The notes under the pieces were generated by a model. It searched no databases, was not told where the DNA came from, and saw nothing but the letters and a program-made list of their open reading frames with translations. Both the position numbers and the translations under genes were made by a program. 64,000 nt of DNA, from positions 1 to 64,000 of the forward strand of contig NZ_JAADJT010000019.1 in the NCBI RefSeq assembly GCF_011090165.1, read 5' to 3'. Below, piece by piece: positions 1-6,851 of the stretch (position 1 is the first letter of the stretch; each line of letters starts with the position of its first letter). This DNA comes from Duganella aceris. Its GTDB lineage: Bacteria; Pseudomonadota; Gammaproteobacteria; Burkholderiales; Burkholderiaceae_D.

Positions 1-1
1 A

Positions 2-117
2 AGCTTGATGACCATAGCAAGTTGGTCCCACCCCTTCCCATCCCGAACAGGACCGTGAAACAACTCTGCGCCGATGATAGTGCTGCAACCAGTGTGAAAG
101 TAGGTTATCGTCAAGCT
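2..117 (+). rRNA. rrf: 5S ribosomal RNA
   Basis: The sequence matches the betaproteobacterial 5S pattern: a GATGACCATAGCAAGTTGG block near the 5' end, CCCATCCCGAACAG in the loop region, and GATAGTGCTGCAACCAG downstream. The ends pair as a terminal stem (AGCTTGA at 2-8 with TCAAGCT at 111-117), so the gene is essentially complete although its 5' end touches the window edge. It is normally the last gene of an rRNA operon, so 23S should lie just to the left, outside the window. A strong terminator follows. Confidence 0.95.
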
Positions 118-126
118 AGTTATTAG

Positions 127-163
127 AAAAAGCCCCTTCCGGTGATCCGGTCGGGGCTTTTTT
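127..163 (+). terminator. Rho-independent terminator of the rRNA operon
   Basis: AAAAAGCCCC pairs with GGGGCTTTTT. The hairpin is extended inside by CCGG/CCGG around a short TGAT loop and ends in a T run. It lies 10 bases after the 5S gene and fits the end of an rRNA transcript. Confidence 0.9.
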
Positions 164-270
164 GCGTCTGGCGCGGATGTGACTTAATGCAACGGGACAT
201 CACAATTTCTGTGCAGACACGCCGTTGGGTTGTATCATTAATCAGTGTCCAATCCACCTGAGGTAACTCC

Positions 271-1206
271 ATGGCAGAAGCAAAAAAGTATCGCTTGGTG
301 ACGCGCAGCGATTTTGATGGTTTGGTGTGCGCGGTGCTGTTGAAGCACCTGGACATGATCGATGAGATCCTGTTCGTGCACCCCAAGGACATGCAAGACG
401 GTAAGATCGCGATCAGCGATAACGACATCACGACCAACCTGCCATTTGTTGCCGGCGTCCATATCGCGTTCGATCACCATTTGTCGGAAACCATCCGCAA
501 TACGGGCGAGCGCGCGAACCACGTGATCCATCCGGAGGCGCCGTCGGCGGCGCGCGTGGTGTACGACTATTACGGTGGCCAAAAGGCGTTCCCGGCGTCC
601 TGGGACGGCATGATGGCGGCGGTCGACAAGGGCGACGCCGCGCGCTTCAATGAGCAGGAAGTGCTCAATCCAGAAGGCTGGGACTTGTTGAACTTCCTGA
701 TGGACGCGCGCACCGGCCTGGGCCGCTTCCGCGAGTTCCGCATCTCGAACTACAACCTGATGATGGACTTGATCGACGCCTGCAAAAACCATACGATCGA
801 ACAGATCATGGAGTTGCCGGATGTGAAGGAGCGCAAGGAGCTGTACTTCGAGCATAGCGAGAAGTGCAAGGAACAGATCCGCCGCTGCGCCAGCATCCAC
901 AAGAACCTAGTGGTGCTGGATCTGCGCAACGAAGAGGTGATTTTCGCCGGCAACCGTTTCATCATCTATGCGATGTATCCGCAGACGAATATTTCGATCC
1001 ACGTGCTGTGGGGCTTGAAAAATCAGAACACGGTGTTCGCCACCGGTAAGTCGATCCTGAACCGCACTTCGAAGACCAACATCGGCGCGCTGATGCTGGA
1101 ATACGGCGGCGGCGGGCACGAAAACGCCGGCACCTGCCAGGTCGACAACGAGCGCTCCGAGGAGGTCCTGGAGGCCTTGATCGCCCGCATCAATTCGGAA
1201 GGTTAA
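271..1206 (+). CDS. DHH family phosphoesterase (exopolyphosphatase-related)
   Basis: The predicted protein has 311 residues. The N-terminal DHH domain shows the metal-binding SDFDG motif (residues 13-17) and the signature DHH (68-70). A C-terminal DHHA1-like region carries GGGGH (279-283) followed by ENAG, the substrate-binding glycine-rich loop of this superfamily. Such proteins are metal-dependent phosphodiesterases or phosphatases acting on oligonucleotides, nucleoside phosphates, cyclic dinucleotides or polyphosphate. The exact substrate cannot be read from the sequence. No signal peptide or membrane segment is seen, so it is probably cytoplasmic. GAGGTAAC stands a few bases before the ATG as ribosome binding site. 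The gene is monocistronic between the rRNA terminator and a bidirectional terminator. Confidence 0.87.
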   Translation: MAEAKKYRLVTRSDFDGLVCAVLLKHLDMIDEILFVHPKDMQDGKIAISDNDITTNLPFVAGVHIAFDHHLSETIRNTGERANHVIHPEAPSAARVVYDYYGGQKAFPASWDGMMAAVDKGDAARFNEQEVLNPEGWDLLNFLMDARTGLGRFREFRISNYNLMMDLIDACKNHTIEQIMELPDVKERKELYFEHSEKCKEQIRRCASIHKNLVVLDLRNEEVIFAGNRFIIYAMYPQTNISIHVLWGLKNQNTVFATGKSILNRTSKTNIGALMLEYGGGGHENAGTCQVDNERSEEVLEALIARINSEG

Positions 1207-1211
1207 ATAAG

Positions 1212-1239
1212 AAAACGGCGCTCACTGAGCGCCGTTTTT
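1212..1239. terminator. Bidirectional terminator between convergent genes
   Basis: AAAACGGCGCTC pairs with GAGCGCCGTTTT across a 3-base loop. A runs on the left and T runs on the right let it end both the DHH gene (plus strand) and the nitronate monooxygenase gene (minus strand), whose stop is at 1243. Confidence 0.9.
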
Positions 1240-1242
1240 GAT

Positions 1243-2499
1243 TCAGACCTCTTCTTTTTCAGGAAGGGCGATCTGGTCGTCCACGCTGAACTGGTAATCC
1301 TTGAAGACGTGCTCCGCCGTCAGCAGCTGATACTCGCCGTCGGCCTTCTTGTGCGTGGTGTCCTTCAGGCGATAGGTGTAGTGCCCGCAGGTCCAGCAGT
1401 TGAAGTTGCGCATGTGCGTGCACAGGCAGGTCTTGTCCATCACCACCACGGTTTTCTGCTCCGGATGCGCCGCCACCTCGCGGTTGTACGAGTTGATGTA
1501 GGCGCAGTTGCCGGTCGCGTCCAGCAGGTAGCCGTAGGACTCGCAGCCCGGACGGATGCCGGCGCCGATCGCCGGCGTGTTCTTCAGCATGCGCATCGGG
1601 TAGCCGGTCGGCGAGACGCCGTTGACGATGATGTCCTCTTCCGACGCCTTGTAGTACTCCTGCTTGACCTTGGCCGGCAGACCGCATTCGTTGGTGACGG
1701 TGAAACGGGTCGCCACCTGCACGCCGGCCGCGCCCGCTTCCAGGAAGCGCACCGCGTCGCTGCCGGTGAAGATGCCGCCGGCCGCGATCAGCGGAATGTC
1801 CAGGTTCTCGGCCTTCAGGTAGGCCAGCAGTTCCTGCGTGATCGCCATCAGGTCGTATTCGGCCCAGTCCATGCCGAAGCCGAGGTGGCCGCCGGCCAGC
1901 GGGCCTTCGACGATGATGAAGTCGGGCAAACGGTCCAGCTTGGCGTTCTTGCGCAGGAAGATCTGCAGCGCGCGCACCGACGAGACGATGATGCCCAGCT
2001 TGGCTTCGCGGAAGCGCGGGTGGTCGGCCATCAGCGCGAACGAGCCGAAGTGCAAGCCGGCCGACAGGGTGATGCCGTCGATGCCGGCGTCCAGCGCCGC
2101 GTTCAGACGGGTGCGCAGGGTCTCGCGCGGGCCGTTCATGGTCAGCTTTTCCATGCAGTTGACGAAGATCAGGCCGGGGCCGGTCTTGGCCGCCATGGTG
2201 GCGCCGATGTGGCGGCGTTGCGCGTCGGCCAGGCGTTCCAGGTCGAACTGCACCACCGACTTGTCCGAGTTGTTGATGTTGAACTTGTAGAGCTTGGTCT
2301 TGTCCTTGACGAAGCTGGTGTCGAACTTGCGGTCCGAGACGTCTTCCACCATCGCATCGGAGATGTGGCCGATGCCGCCGAGGCGGGCCGCTTCCAGCGC
2401 TAATTCAGACGTCGAAATATCCACACCCATTCCGCCGACCATGATGGGCACATACTCATTTTTGCCAAATCGCAGGCGGAAATCATCAACACGTTTCAT
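1243..2499 (-). CDS. Nitronate monooxygenase family protein with a Cys-rich tail
   Basis: The 418-residue protein belongs to the NMO / 2-nitropropane dioxygenase family of FMN-dependent TIM-barrel enzymes. PIMVGGMGVDIS near the N-terminus, the GGHLGFG motif with the likely catalytic His, and AAGGIFTG...GAAGVQVATRF (phosphate/FMN loop) support this. Family members oxidise propionate-3-nitronate or related nitronates, but many are uncharacterised, so the substrate is open. The C-terminal about 100 residues carry clustered cysteines (CLCTHMRNFNCWTCGHY), which could bind metal. I chose the ATG at 2499 because AAGGATAG precedes it closely; an upstream in-frame ATG at 2580 lacks this and adds a non-family N-terminus. 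The gene shares a terminator with the convergent DHH gene. Confidence 0.85.
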   Translation of the reverse strand: MKRVDDFRLRFGKNEYVPIMVGGMGVDISTSELALEAARLGGIGHISDAMVEDVSDRKFDTSFVKDKTKLYKFNINNSDKSVVQFDLERLADAQRRHIGATMAAKTGPGLIFVNCMEKLTMNGPRETLRTRLNAALDAGIDGITLSAGLHFGSFALMADHPRFREAKLGIIVSSVRALQIFLRKNAKLDRLPDFIIVEGPLAGGHLGFGMDWAEYDLMAITQELLAYLKAENLDIPLIAAGGIFTGSDAVRFLEAGAAGVQVATRFTVTNECGLPAKVKQEYYKASEEDIIVNGVSPTGYPMRMLKNTPAIGAGIRPGCESYGYLLDATGNCAYINSYNREVAAHPEQKTVVVMDKTCLCTHMRNFNCWTCGHYTYRLKDTTHKKADGEYQLLTAEHVFKDYQFSVDDQIALPEKEEV

Positions 2500-2653
2500 T
2501 GCTATCCTTAGACTACCGAGGTTGGGGCCGGACGTGCCGGCGCATTGCGGTGAAGCGATCGCGCGGTAGTGCGCATACATGGAGCTCCGTTTAATTCTAC
2601 TCCATGTGTACTACCGCTCTGTGACGGCGCGGGCGAGGCCGCGCGCGCGGGGA

Positions 2654-3139
2654 TCAGTCGCGGAAGTTGTTGAATTCCAGCGGCATGTCGGGCACGTCCT
2701 TGCGCAGCATGGCCATCGCGGCCTGCAGGTCGTCGCGCTTGGCGCCGGTGACGCGCACGGATTCGCCCTGGATGCTGGCTTGCACCTTCATCTTGCTGTC
2801 CTTGATGACGCGCACGATCTTCTTCGCGTCTTCGGACTCGATGCCGTTCTTGATCTTGATGACCTGCTTGACCTTGTCGCCGCCGACCTTCTTGATGTCG
2901 CCGTCTTCCAGGAAACGCACGTCGACCTTGCGCTTGGCCAACTTGTTGGTCAGCACGTCGCGTACCTGTTGCAGCTGGAATTCGGAATCTGCAACGACGG
3001 TCAGTTCATTTTCCTTGTGCTCGACAGATGCGCCGGTTCCCTTGAAATCGAAACGAGTGGCGATTTCCTTTTGAGATTGCTCGACGGCATTCTTCACTTC
3101 GATCATATCGGCTTCAGAGACTACATCAAACGACGGCAT
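2654..3139 (-). CDS. yajQ: YajQ family nucleotide-binding protein
   Basis: The 161-residue protein starts MPSFDVVSE and ends PLEFNNFRD, both hallmarks of the YajQ/UPF0234 family. These small cytoplasmic proteins have two ferredoxin-like domains; some members bind nucleic acid or cyclic di-GMP and act with transcription factors. If it binds cyclic di-GMP it could read the output of the nearby Wsp system, but that is only inference. The start at 3139 is preceded by AAGGAAAT, a good ribosome binding site; upstream in-frame ATGs would add a tail absent from the family. The gene is divergent from murB. Confidence 0.9.
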   Translation of the reverse strand: MPSFDVVSEADMIEVKNAVEQSQKEIATRFDFKGTGASVEHKENELTVVADSEFQLQQVRDVLTNKLAKRKVDVRFLEDGDIKKVGGDKVKQVIKIKNGIESEDAKKIVRVIKDSKMKVQASIQGESVRVTGAKRDDLQAAMAMLRKDVPDMPLEFNNFRD

Positions 3140-3238
3140 GGCTATTTCCTTTTCGTACACTGCATCAAAGTCTGACATTTTAACGGACAACCGGCCCGTC
3201 GCCGCCATACGGGCGGTGGTTTTTTGTGTGTTTCCCTC

Positions 3239-3244
3239 TATAAT
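3239..3244 (+). promoter_or_regulatory. Candidate -10 box for murB
   Basis: A perfect TATAAT lies 23 bases before the murB start, in the yajQ/murB divergent gap. The -35 match is poor (TGGTTT about 16 bases upstream). The predicted leader would be under 20 bases, and there is no obvious Shine-Dalgarno sequence before the murB ATG. Confidence 0.45.
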
Positions 3245-3267
3245 CGACAAAATTTCTCGGTTTTCCC

Positions 3268-4290
3268 ATGTCCTCACAGCCCACTCCCGACTTCCCCCTG
3301 CAATCCCTCAACACCTTCGGCATCGCGGCGCGTGCGCGGGCGTATCTGCGCGTCACTGAAAGAGAGCAATTGCTCGGCGTTTTTGCTGATCCCATATGGG
3401 CTGCTTCGCCGAAGCTGGTGTTGGGCGGCGGCAGTAATTTTCTGTTGACGCAGGACTATCCGGGGCTGATATTGCACATCGCGCTACAGGGCCGGGAAGT
3501 GGTCGGCGGCGACGCAGACTTCCATTACGTGCGCGCGGCGGCCGGCGAGAACTGGCACGACTTCGTGCAGTGGACGCTGGCGCAGGGCATCGGCGGCCTG
3601 GAGAATTTGTCGCTGATCCCGGGCACGGTGGGCGCGGCGCCGATCCAGAATATCGGCGCTTACGGGCTGGAGACCAAGGATGTGTTCCACTGCCTGACCG
3701 CGTTCGATCCGGCCAGCGGAAGCACGCGCGAGATGGGCGCCGCCGAGTGCCGCTTCGCCTACCGCGACAGCGTCTTCAAACAGGACGATGGCCGGCGATT
3801 GATCGTGCTCGATGTGACCTTCGCGCTGCCGAAGGCGTGGCGGCCGAACCTGCGCTATGCGGAGCTGGCGCAGGCGCTGGTGGAGCAGGGCATCGCTGAA
3901 CCGAGCGCGCGGCAAGTGGCCGACACGGTGATCGCGATCCGCCGCCGCAAGCTGCCGGATCCGGCGGTGATCGGCAACGCCGGCAGCTTCTTCAAGAATC
4001 CGGTGGTCGGCGGCGCGCAATGCGCGGCTTTGCTGGAGCGCTTCCCGGCGCTGGTGCATCACGCGCAGCCGGACGGCACGCAGAAGCTGGCGGCGGGATG
4101 GCTGATCGATCAGTGTGGGTGGAAGGGCAGGAGCCTGGGCGCGGCGGGCGTGTACCCGAAACAGGCGCTGGTGCTGGTGAATAACGGCGGCGCGACCGGT
4201 GCGGAGGTGGTCGCGCTGGCCGAGGCGATACAGGCCGACGTCCAGGCGCGCTATGGTGTGCTGCTGGAGCCGGAGCCTGTGTTCATCTAG
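3268..4290 (+). CDS. murB: UDP-N-acetylenolpyruvoylglucosamine reductase
   Basis: MurB reduces UDP-GlcNAc-enolpyruvate to UDP-MurNAc with NADPH and FAD, the second committed step of peptidoglycan synthesis in the cytoplasm. The 340-residue protein shows the FAD-binding GGGSN loop (53-57), the PGTVGAAPIQNIGAYG block (about 118-133), the catalytic-site Arg in YRDS (166), the proton-donor Ser in GNAGSFFKNP (Ser240), and a C-terminal EPEPVF containing the catalytic Glu. Its length and motifs are those of the type I, E. coli-like enzyme. The stop codon lies 3 bases before an 84-bp palindrome. The start is supported by homology to the family N-terminus (PLQSLNTFGI) rather than by a ribosome binding site. 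Confidence 0.96.
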   Translation: MSSQPTPDFPLQSLNTFGIAARARAYLRVTEREQLLGVFADPIWAASPKLVLGGGSNFLLTQDYPGLILHIALQGREVVGGDADFHYVRAAAGENWHDFVQWTLAQGIGGLENLSLIPGTVGAAPIQNIGAYGLETKDVFHCLTAFDPASGSTREMGAAECRFAYRDSVFKQDDGRRLIVLDVTFALPKAWRPNLRYAELAQALVEQGIAEPSARQVADTVIAIRRRKLPDPAVIGNAGSFFKNPVVGGAQCAALLERFPALVHHAQPDGTQKLAAGWLIDQCGWKGRSLGAAGVYPKQALVLVNNGGATGAEVVALAEAIQADVQARYGVLLEPEPVFI

Positions 4291-4293
4291 CGA

Positions 4294-4377
4294 GGTGTCA
4301 GTGCCGACATTCGGACACGAGCTCAACCGTAGCGGCCGCTACGGTTGAGCTCGTGTCCGAATGTCGGCACTGACACC
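4294..4377. repeat. 84-bp perfect palindrome, copy 1 of a hairpin family
   Basis: Two 42-nt arms are perfectly complementary around a GG|CC centre (4335/4336). The core reads CCGTAGCGGCCGCTACGG and the outer ends are GGTGTCA/TGACACC. It fills the gap between the murB stop (4290) and the ppnP stop (4387). There is no T run, so it is not a standard intrinsic terminator, although the hairpin could act as one or protect 3' ends. The arms align without gaps to copies at 25709-25792 and 34493-34576; 27 of 42 arm positions are the same in all three. Confidence 0.95.
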
Positions 4378-4386
4378 GAAGTTGGT

Positions 4387-4701
4387 TTAGCCGAAGTGGC
4401 AGACGTAGTCGAGCGTCTCCACCGTTTCGATGTCGAAGCTGGTGTTGCCGCCGACTTTGAACTCCTGGCCCGCGCCGTAGGTGTTCCACTCGCTGGCGCC
4501 GGCCAGGCGCACCTTGCACACGCCACCGACGATTTCCATGATCTCCGGCGCGCCGGTGTTGAAGGTCAGGCTGGAGGGGAAGATGACGCCGACGGTTTTC
4601 TTGCTGCCGTCCGCCAGGATGACGCTGTGCGACACGCACTTGCCGTCGAAGTAGATATTCGATTTCTTGACGACGCTGACTTGATCGATTTGTGCACTCA
4701 T
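4387..4701 (-). CDS. ppnP: Pyrimidine/purine nucleoside phosphorylase
   Basis: The 104-residue protein is a PpnP (formerly DUF1255/YaiE) cupin. Family members phosphorolyse diverse nucleosides to the free base and ribose-1-phosphate. Typical blocks are NIYFDGKCVSHSV, KTVGVIFP, TFNTGAPEIMEI and the C-terminal DYVCHFG. The start at 4701 lies 14 bases from the wspR stop, and its AAGGAAA ribosome binding site overlaps that stop, so it should be translated from the wsp transcript. A nucleoside phosphorylase at the tail of a cyclic di-GMP operon is unexpected; a metabolic link to nucleotide turnover is speculation. A larger upstream-starting frame is discarded because it overlaps wspR. Confidence 0.92.
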   Translation of the reverse strand: MSAQIDQVSVVKKSNIYFDGKCVSHSVILADGSKKTVGVIFPSSLTFNTGAPEIMEIVGGVCKVRLAGASEWNTYGAGQEFKVGGNTSFDIETVETLDYVCHFG

Positions 4702-4715
4702 GCTGCGGTTTTTCC

Positions 4716-5765
4716 TTAGTTCGATTCGGATGTGAGACCGGGCAGGTCGGCCGCGTTCACCACGCGGTTGCGGCCGCCGCGCTTGGCGGCGTACAGGGCC
4801 CGGTCGGCTTGCTGGATCAGCTCTTCGACATTGGACGCCGGCGACGGCACCATGCTGGCCACGCCGATCGACATGGTCACCGAGGAGAGTTCCGTATTCG
4901 CCTGCGGGTTCTCGATCGCGAGCTGTTCCAGGTGTCGGCGGCATGACTCGGCCACGATCAGCGCCCCAGTCAATTGAGTCTCCGGCAGGATAATCGCGAA
5001 TTCCTCGCCGCCGTAGCGCGCGGCCAGGTCGGCCGGGCGCTTCAGGTGTTCGGTTAACACGGCCGCCACTTTCTTCAGGCACAAATCGCCCGCGAGATGG
5101 CCGAAGCTGTCGTTATACATCTTGAAGAAGTCGACGTCGCACAGCAGCAGCGTCAAGGGCTTCTTGTCGCGCTGGCCGCGCTGCCATTCGATGCGCATGG
5201 TGTCGTCGAAGCGGCGGCGGTTGGCGATGCCGGTCAGGCCGTCGAGCGCCGCCAGCTTTTGCAGTTCGATGTTGGCGTCGGCCAGCTGCTTCTGGCTCTC
5301 GCGCAGGAAGCGGAAGGCCTGGTCGCGCTGCAGACGGCTGATGTGCGCGGCCGAGTGGTAGCGCACCCGCGCCAGCAGCTCCAGCTTGTCCGGCAGCTTG
5401 ACCATGTAGTCGTTGGCGCCGGTGGCGAAGCTGTGCGCCTTCAGCTTCGGATCCTCTTTCGCCGACAGCACGATCACCGGCACGTTGCGCAGCGCCTCGT
5501 CGTCGCGGTACAGCGCGATCAGGCCGAAGCCGTCGATCGAGGGCATCACCAGATCCTGCAGGATCACGGTCGGCTGCAACTGCGCGGCGGTATCGAAGGC
5601 CTTGGTGGCGTCGGTCACGTAGTGGAATTCGATGTCGGACTGGTCGCTCAACATGCGGCGCACCGCTTCGACGATGATCAGCTGGTCGTCGACCAGCAGC
5701 ACCCGCACTTTAAAGACGGGCAGCGTATTTTCCGGATCGGCGGGGATTGCATGTGCTTCGGACAT
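4716..5765 (-). CDS. wspR: WspR-type response regulator diguanylate cyclase
   Basis: The 349-residue protein is the output of the Wsp pathway and makes cyclic di-GMP when phosphorylated. An N-terminal receiver domain (about 20-140) has the acceptor Asp71 (LQDLVMP) and Lys123. A helical linker leads to a GGDEF-family cyclase domain (about 170-335) with the active-site variant GGEEF (252-256), which is normally catalytic. An RxxD product-inhibition I-site (Arg243-Asp246) stands five residues before it, so feedback control by cyclic di-GMP is expected. It is the last wsp gene, 18 bases after wspF, and ppnP follows 14 bases later. The absence of a membrane segment suggests a cytoplasmic protein. 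Confidence 0.95.
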   Translation of the reverse strand: MSEAHAIPADPENTLPVFKVRVLLVDDQLIIVEAVRRMLSDQSDIEFHYVTDATKAFDTAAQLQPTVILQDLVMPSIDGFGLIALYRDDEALRNVPVIVLSAKEDPKLKAHSFATGANDYMVKLPDKLELLARVRYHSAAHISRLQRDQAFRFLRESQKQLADANIELQKLAALDGLTGIANRRRFDDTMRIEWQRGQRDKKPLTLLLCDVDFFKMYNDSFGHLAGDLCLKKVAAVLTEHLKRPADLAARYGGEEFAIILPETQLTGALIVAESCRRHLEQLAIENPQANTELSSVTMSIGVASMVPSPASNVEELIQQADRALYAAKRGGRNRVVNAADLPGLTSESN

Positions 5766-5783
5766 CGGTATTCTCTATGTAAG

Positions 5784-6851
5784 TCAGGCGCGTCCGCCCA
5801 AAGCGCTGCGCAAGATCGGTCCGATCTTCGACAGCGGTAATATCATCTGCGCCGCGTCCAGTTCGGCGGCGGCGCGCGGCATGCCGTACACCGCGCTGCT
5901 GGCCTGGTCCTGGGCGATGGTGGTCTGGCCGGCGCGGCGCATCGCCAGCAGGCCTTCGGCGCCGTCGCGGCCCATGCCGGTCAACAGCACGCCGATCGTC
6001 TCGCCCTTCCAGTGCTGCGCCACACAGTGGAAAAACACGTCGACCGACGGGCGGTAGGCGTAGTCCTTCGGATTGGCATCGTAGCGTAAGCGATAATTTT
6101 GATCCAGTGTTAAGTGGTCGTTGCTCTTCGCGATCAGCACCGTGCCGGCCACCAGCTCGTCGCCTTCCTCGGCGGCGCGCACCGGCATCTCCAGCTGCTC
6201 GCCCAGCCAGCGCGCGAAATTATCGGCGAAGTGCTGGTCGATGTGCTGCACCACCACGATGGCGCAGCCGCGCGGCGGGATCCAGCCGGCCAGCATCTTC
6301 GACACCGCCACCGGGCCGCCGGTGGAGGCGCCGATCGCCAGCAGCGAGGTGACGCGCTCCGGCGCGTCCGGCGCGGCGGCGTGGCCGTTGCTGCCGTTGC
6401 TGACATTGCTGCCGTTGTTGTTGGCGGCGGTGCGCGGCATCATCGCCTGGTTGCCGCCGCTGTGGCGTATCAGCTTGTCCATGGTGCGGATCTTGGCCAG
6501 CAATTCGGCATCGCCGCCCGGTTGGCCTTGCAGCACCGGGGTCGCAGTCACGTCCAGCGCGCCGGCGCCCAGCGCGCGGAACACCTGGTTGACGTTGTCC
6601 TGCGGCCGGCCGGTCACCACCAGGATGGCGCACGGGCTTTGCTCCATGATCACGCGGGTCGCCTCCACGCCGTCCATTTCCGGCATGTTCAGATCCATCA
6701 GGATCAGGTCCGGCCGGTTGTCGGCGCACATGCGCACCGCTTCCGCGCCGGTGCGGGCGATCCACAGCACCTGGTGCTCGGCGGTGCTGGCAACCACGCG
6801 CCGCAGCGCCTCGGCCGCCATGGCGACATCGTTGGCGATGGCGATCTTCAT
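5784..6851 (-). CDS. wspF: WspF, CheB-type methylesterase
   Basis: The 355-residue protein should demethylate (and deamidate) glutamates on the WspA receptors, resetting the pathway. The receiver domain (1-about 125) has the acceptor Asp53. Its usual acidic pair is Asn7-Asp8, which also occurs in other WspF proteins as I recall them. A low-complexity linker (about 143-157, NNNGSNVSNGSNG) joins it to the esterase domain with the catalytic triad Ser176 (GASTGG), His203 (VQHID) and Asp296 (GMGRDG). Loss of WspF in Pseudomonas locks WspR on. The start overlaps the wspE stop by 4 bases (ATGA), so the two are translationally coupled. Confidence 0.95.
   Translation of the reverse strand: MKIAIANDVAMAAEALRRVVASTAEHQVLWIARTGAEAVRMCADNRPDLILMDLNMPEMDGVEATRVIMEQSPCAILVVTGRPQDNVNQVFRALGAGALDVTATPVLQGQPGGDAELLAKIRTMDKLIRHSGGNQAMMPRTAANNNGSNVSNGSNGHAAAPDAPERVTSLLAIGASTGGPVAVSKMLAGWIPPRGCAIVVVQHIDQHFADNFARWLGEQLEMPVRAAEEGDELVAGTVLIAKSNDHLTLDQNYRLRYDANPKDYAYRPSVDVFFHCVAQHWKGETIGVLLTGMGRDGAEGLLAMRRAGQTTIAQDQASSAVYGMPRAAAELDAAQMILPLSKIGPILRSALGGRA

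Noticed and set aside
4294..4377. The palindromes as ordinary rho-independent terminators
   Set aside because: They lack T tracts on either side and are far longer than typical stems. They may still terminate transcription, but the shape and mirrored variation need another explanation.
4716..5765. GGEEF in WspR as a degenerate, inactive cyclase site
   Set aside because: GGEEF is an accepted active form of the signature, and the RxxD inhibition site is present with correct spacing.
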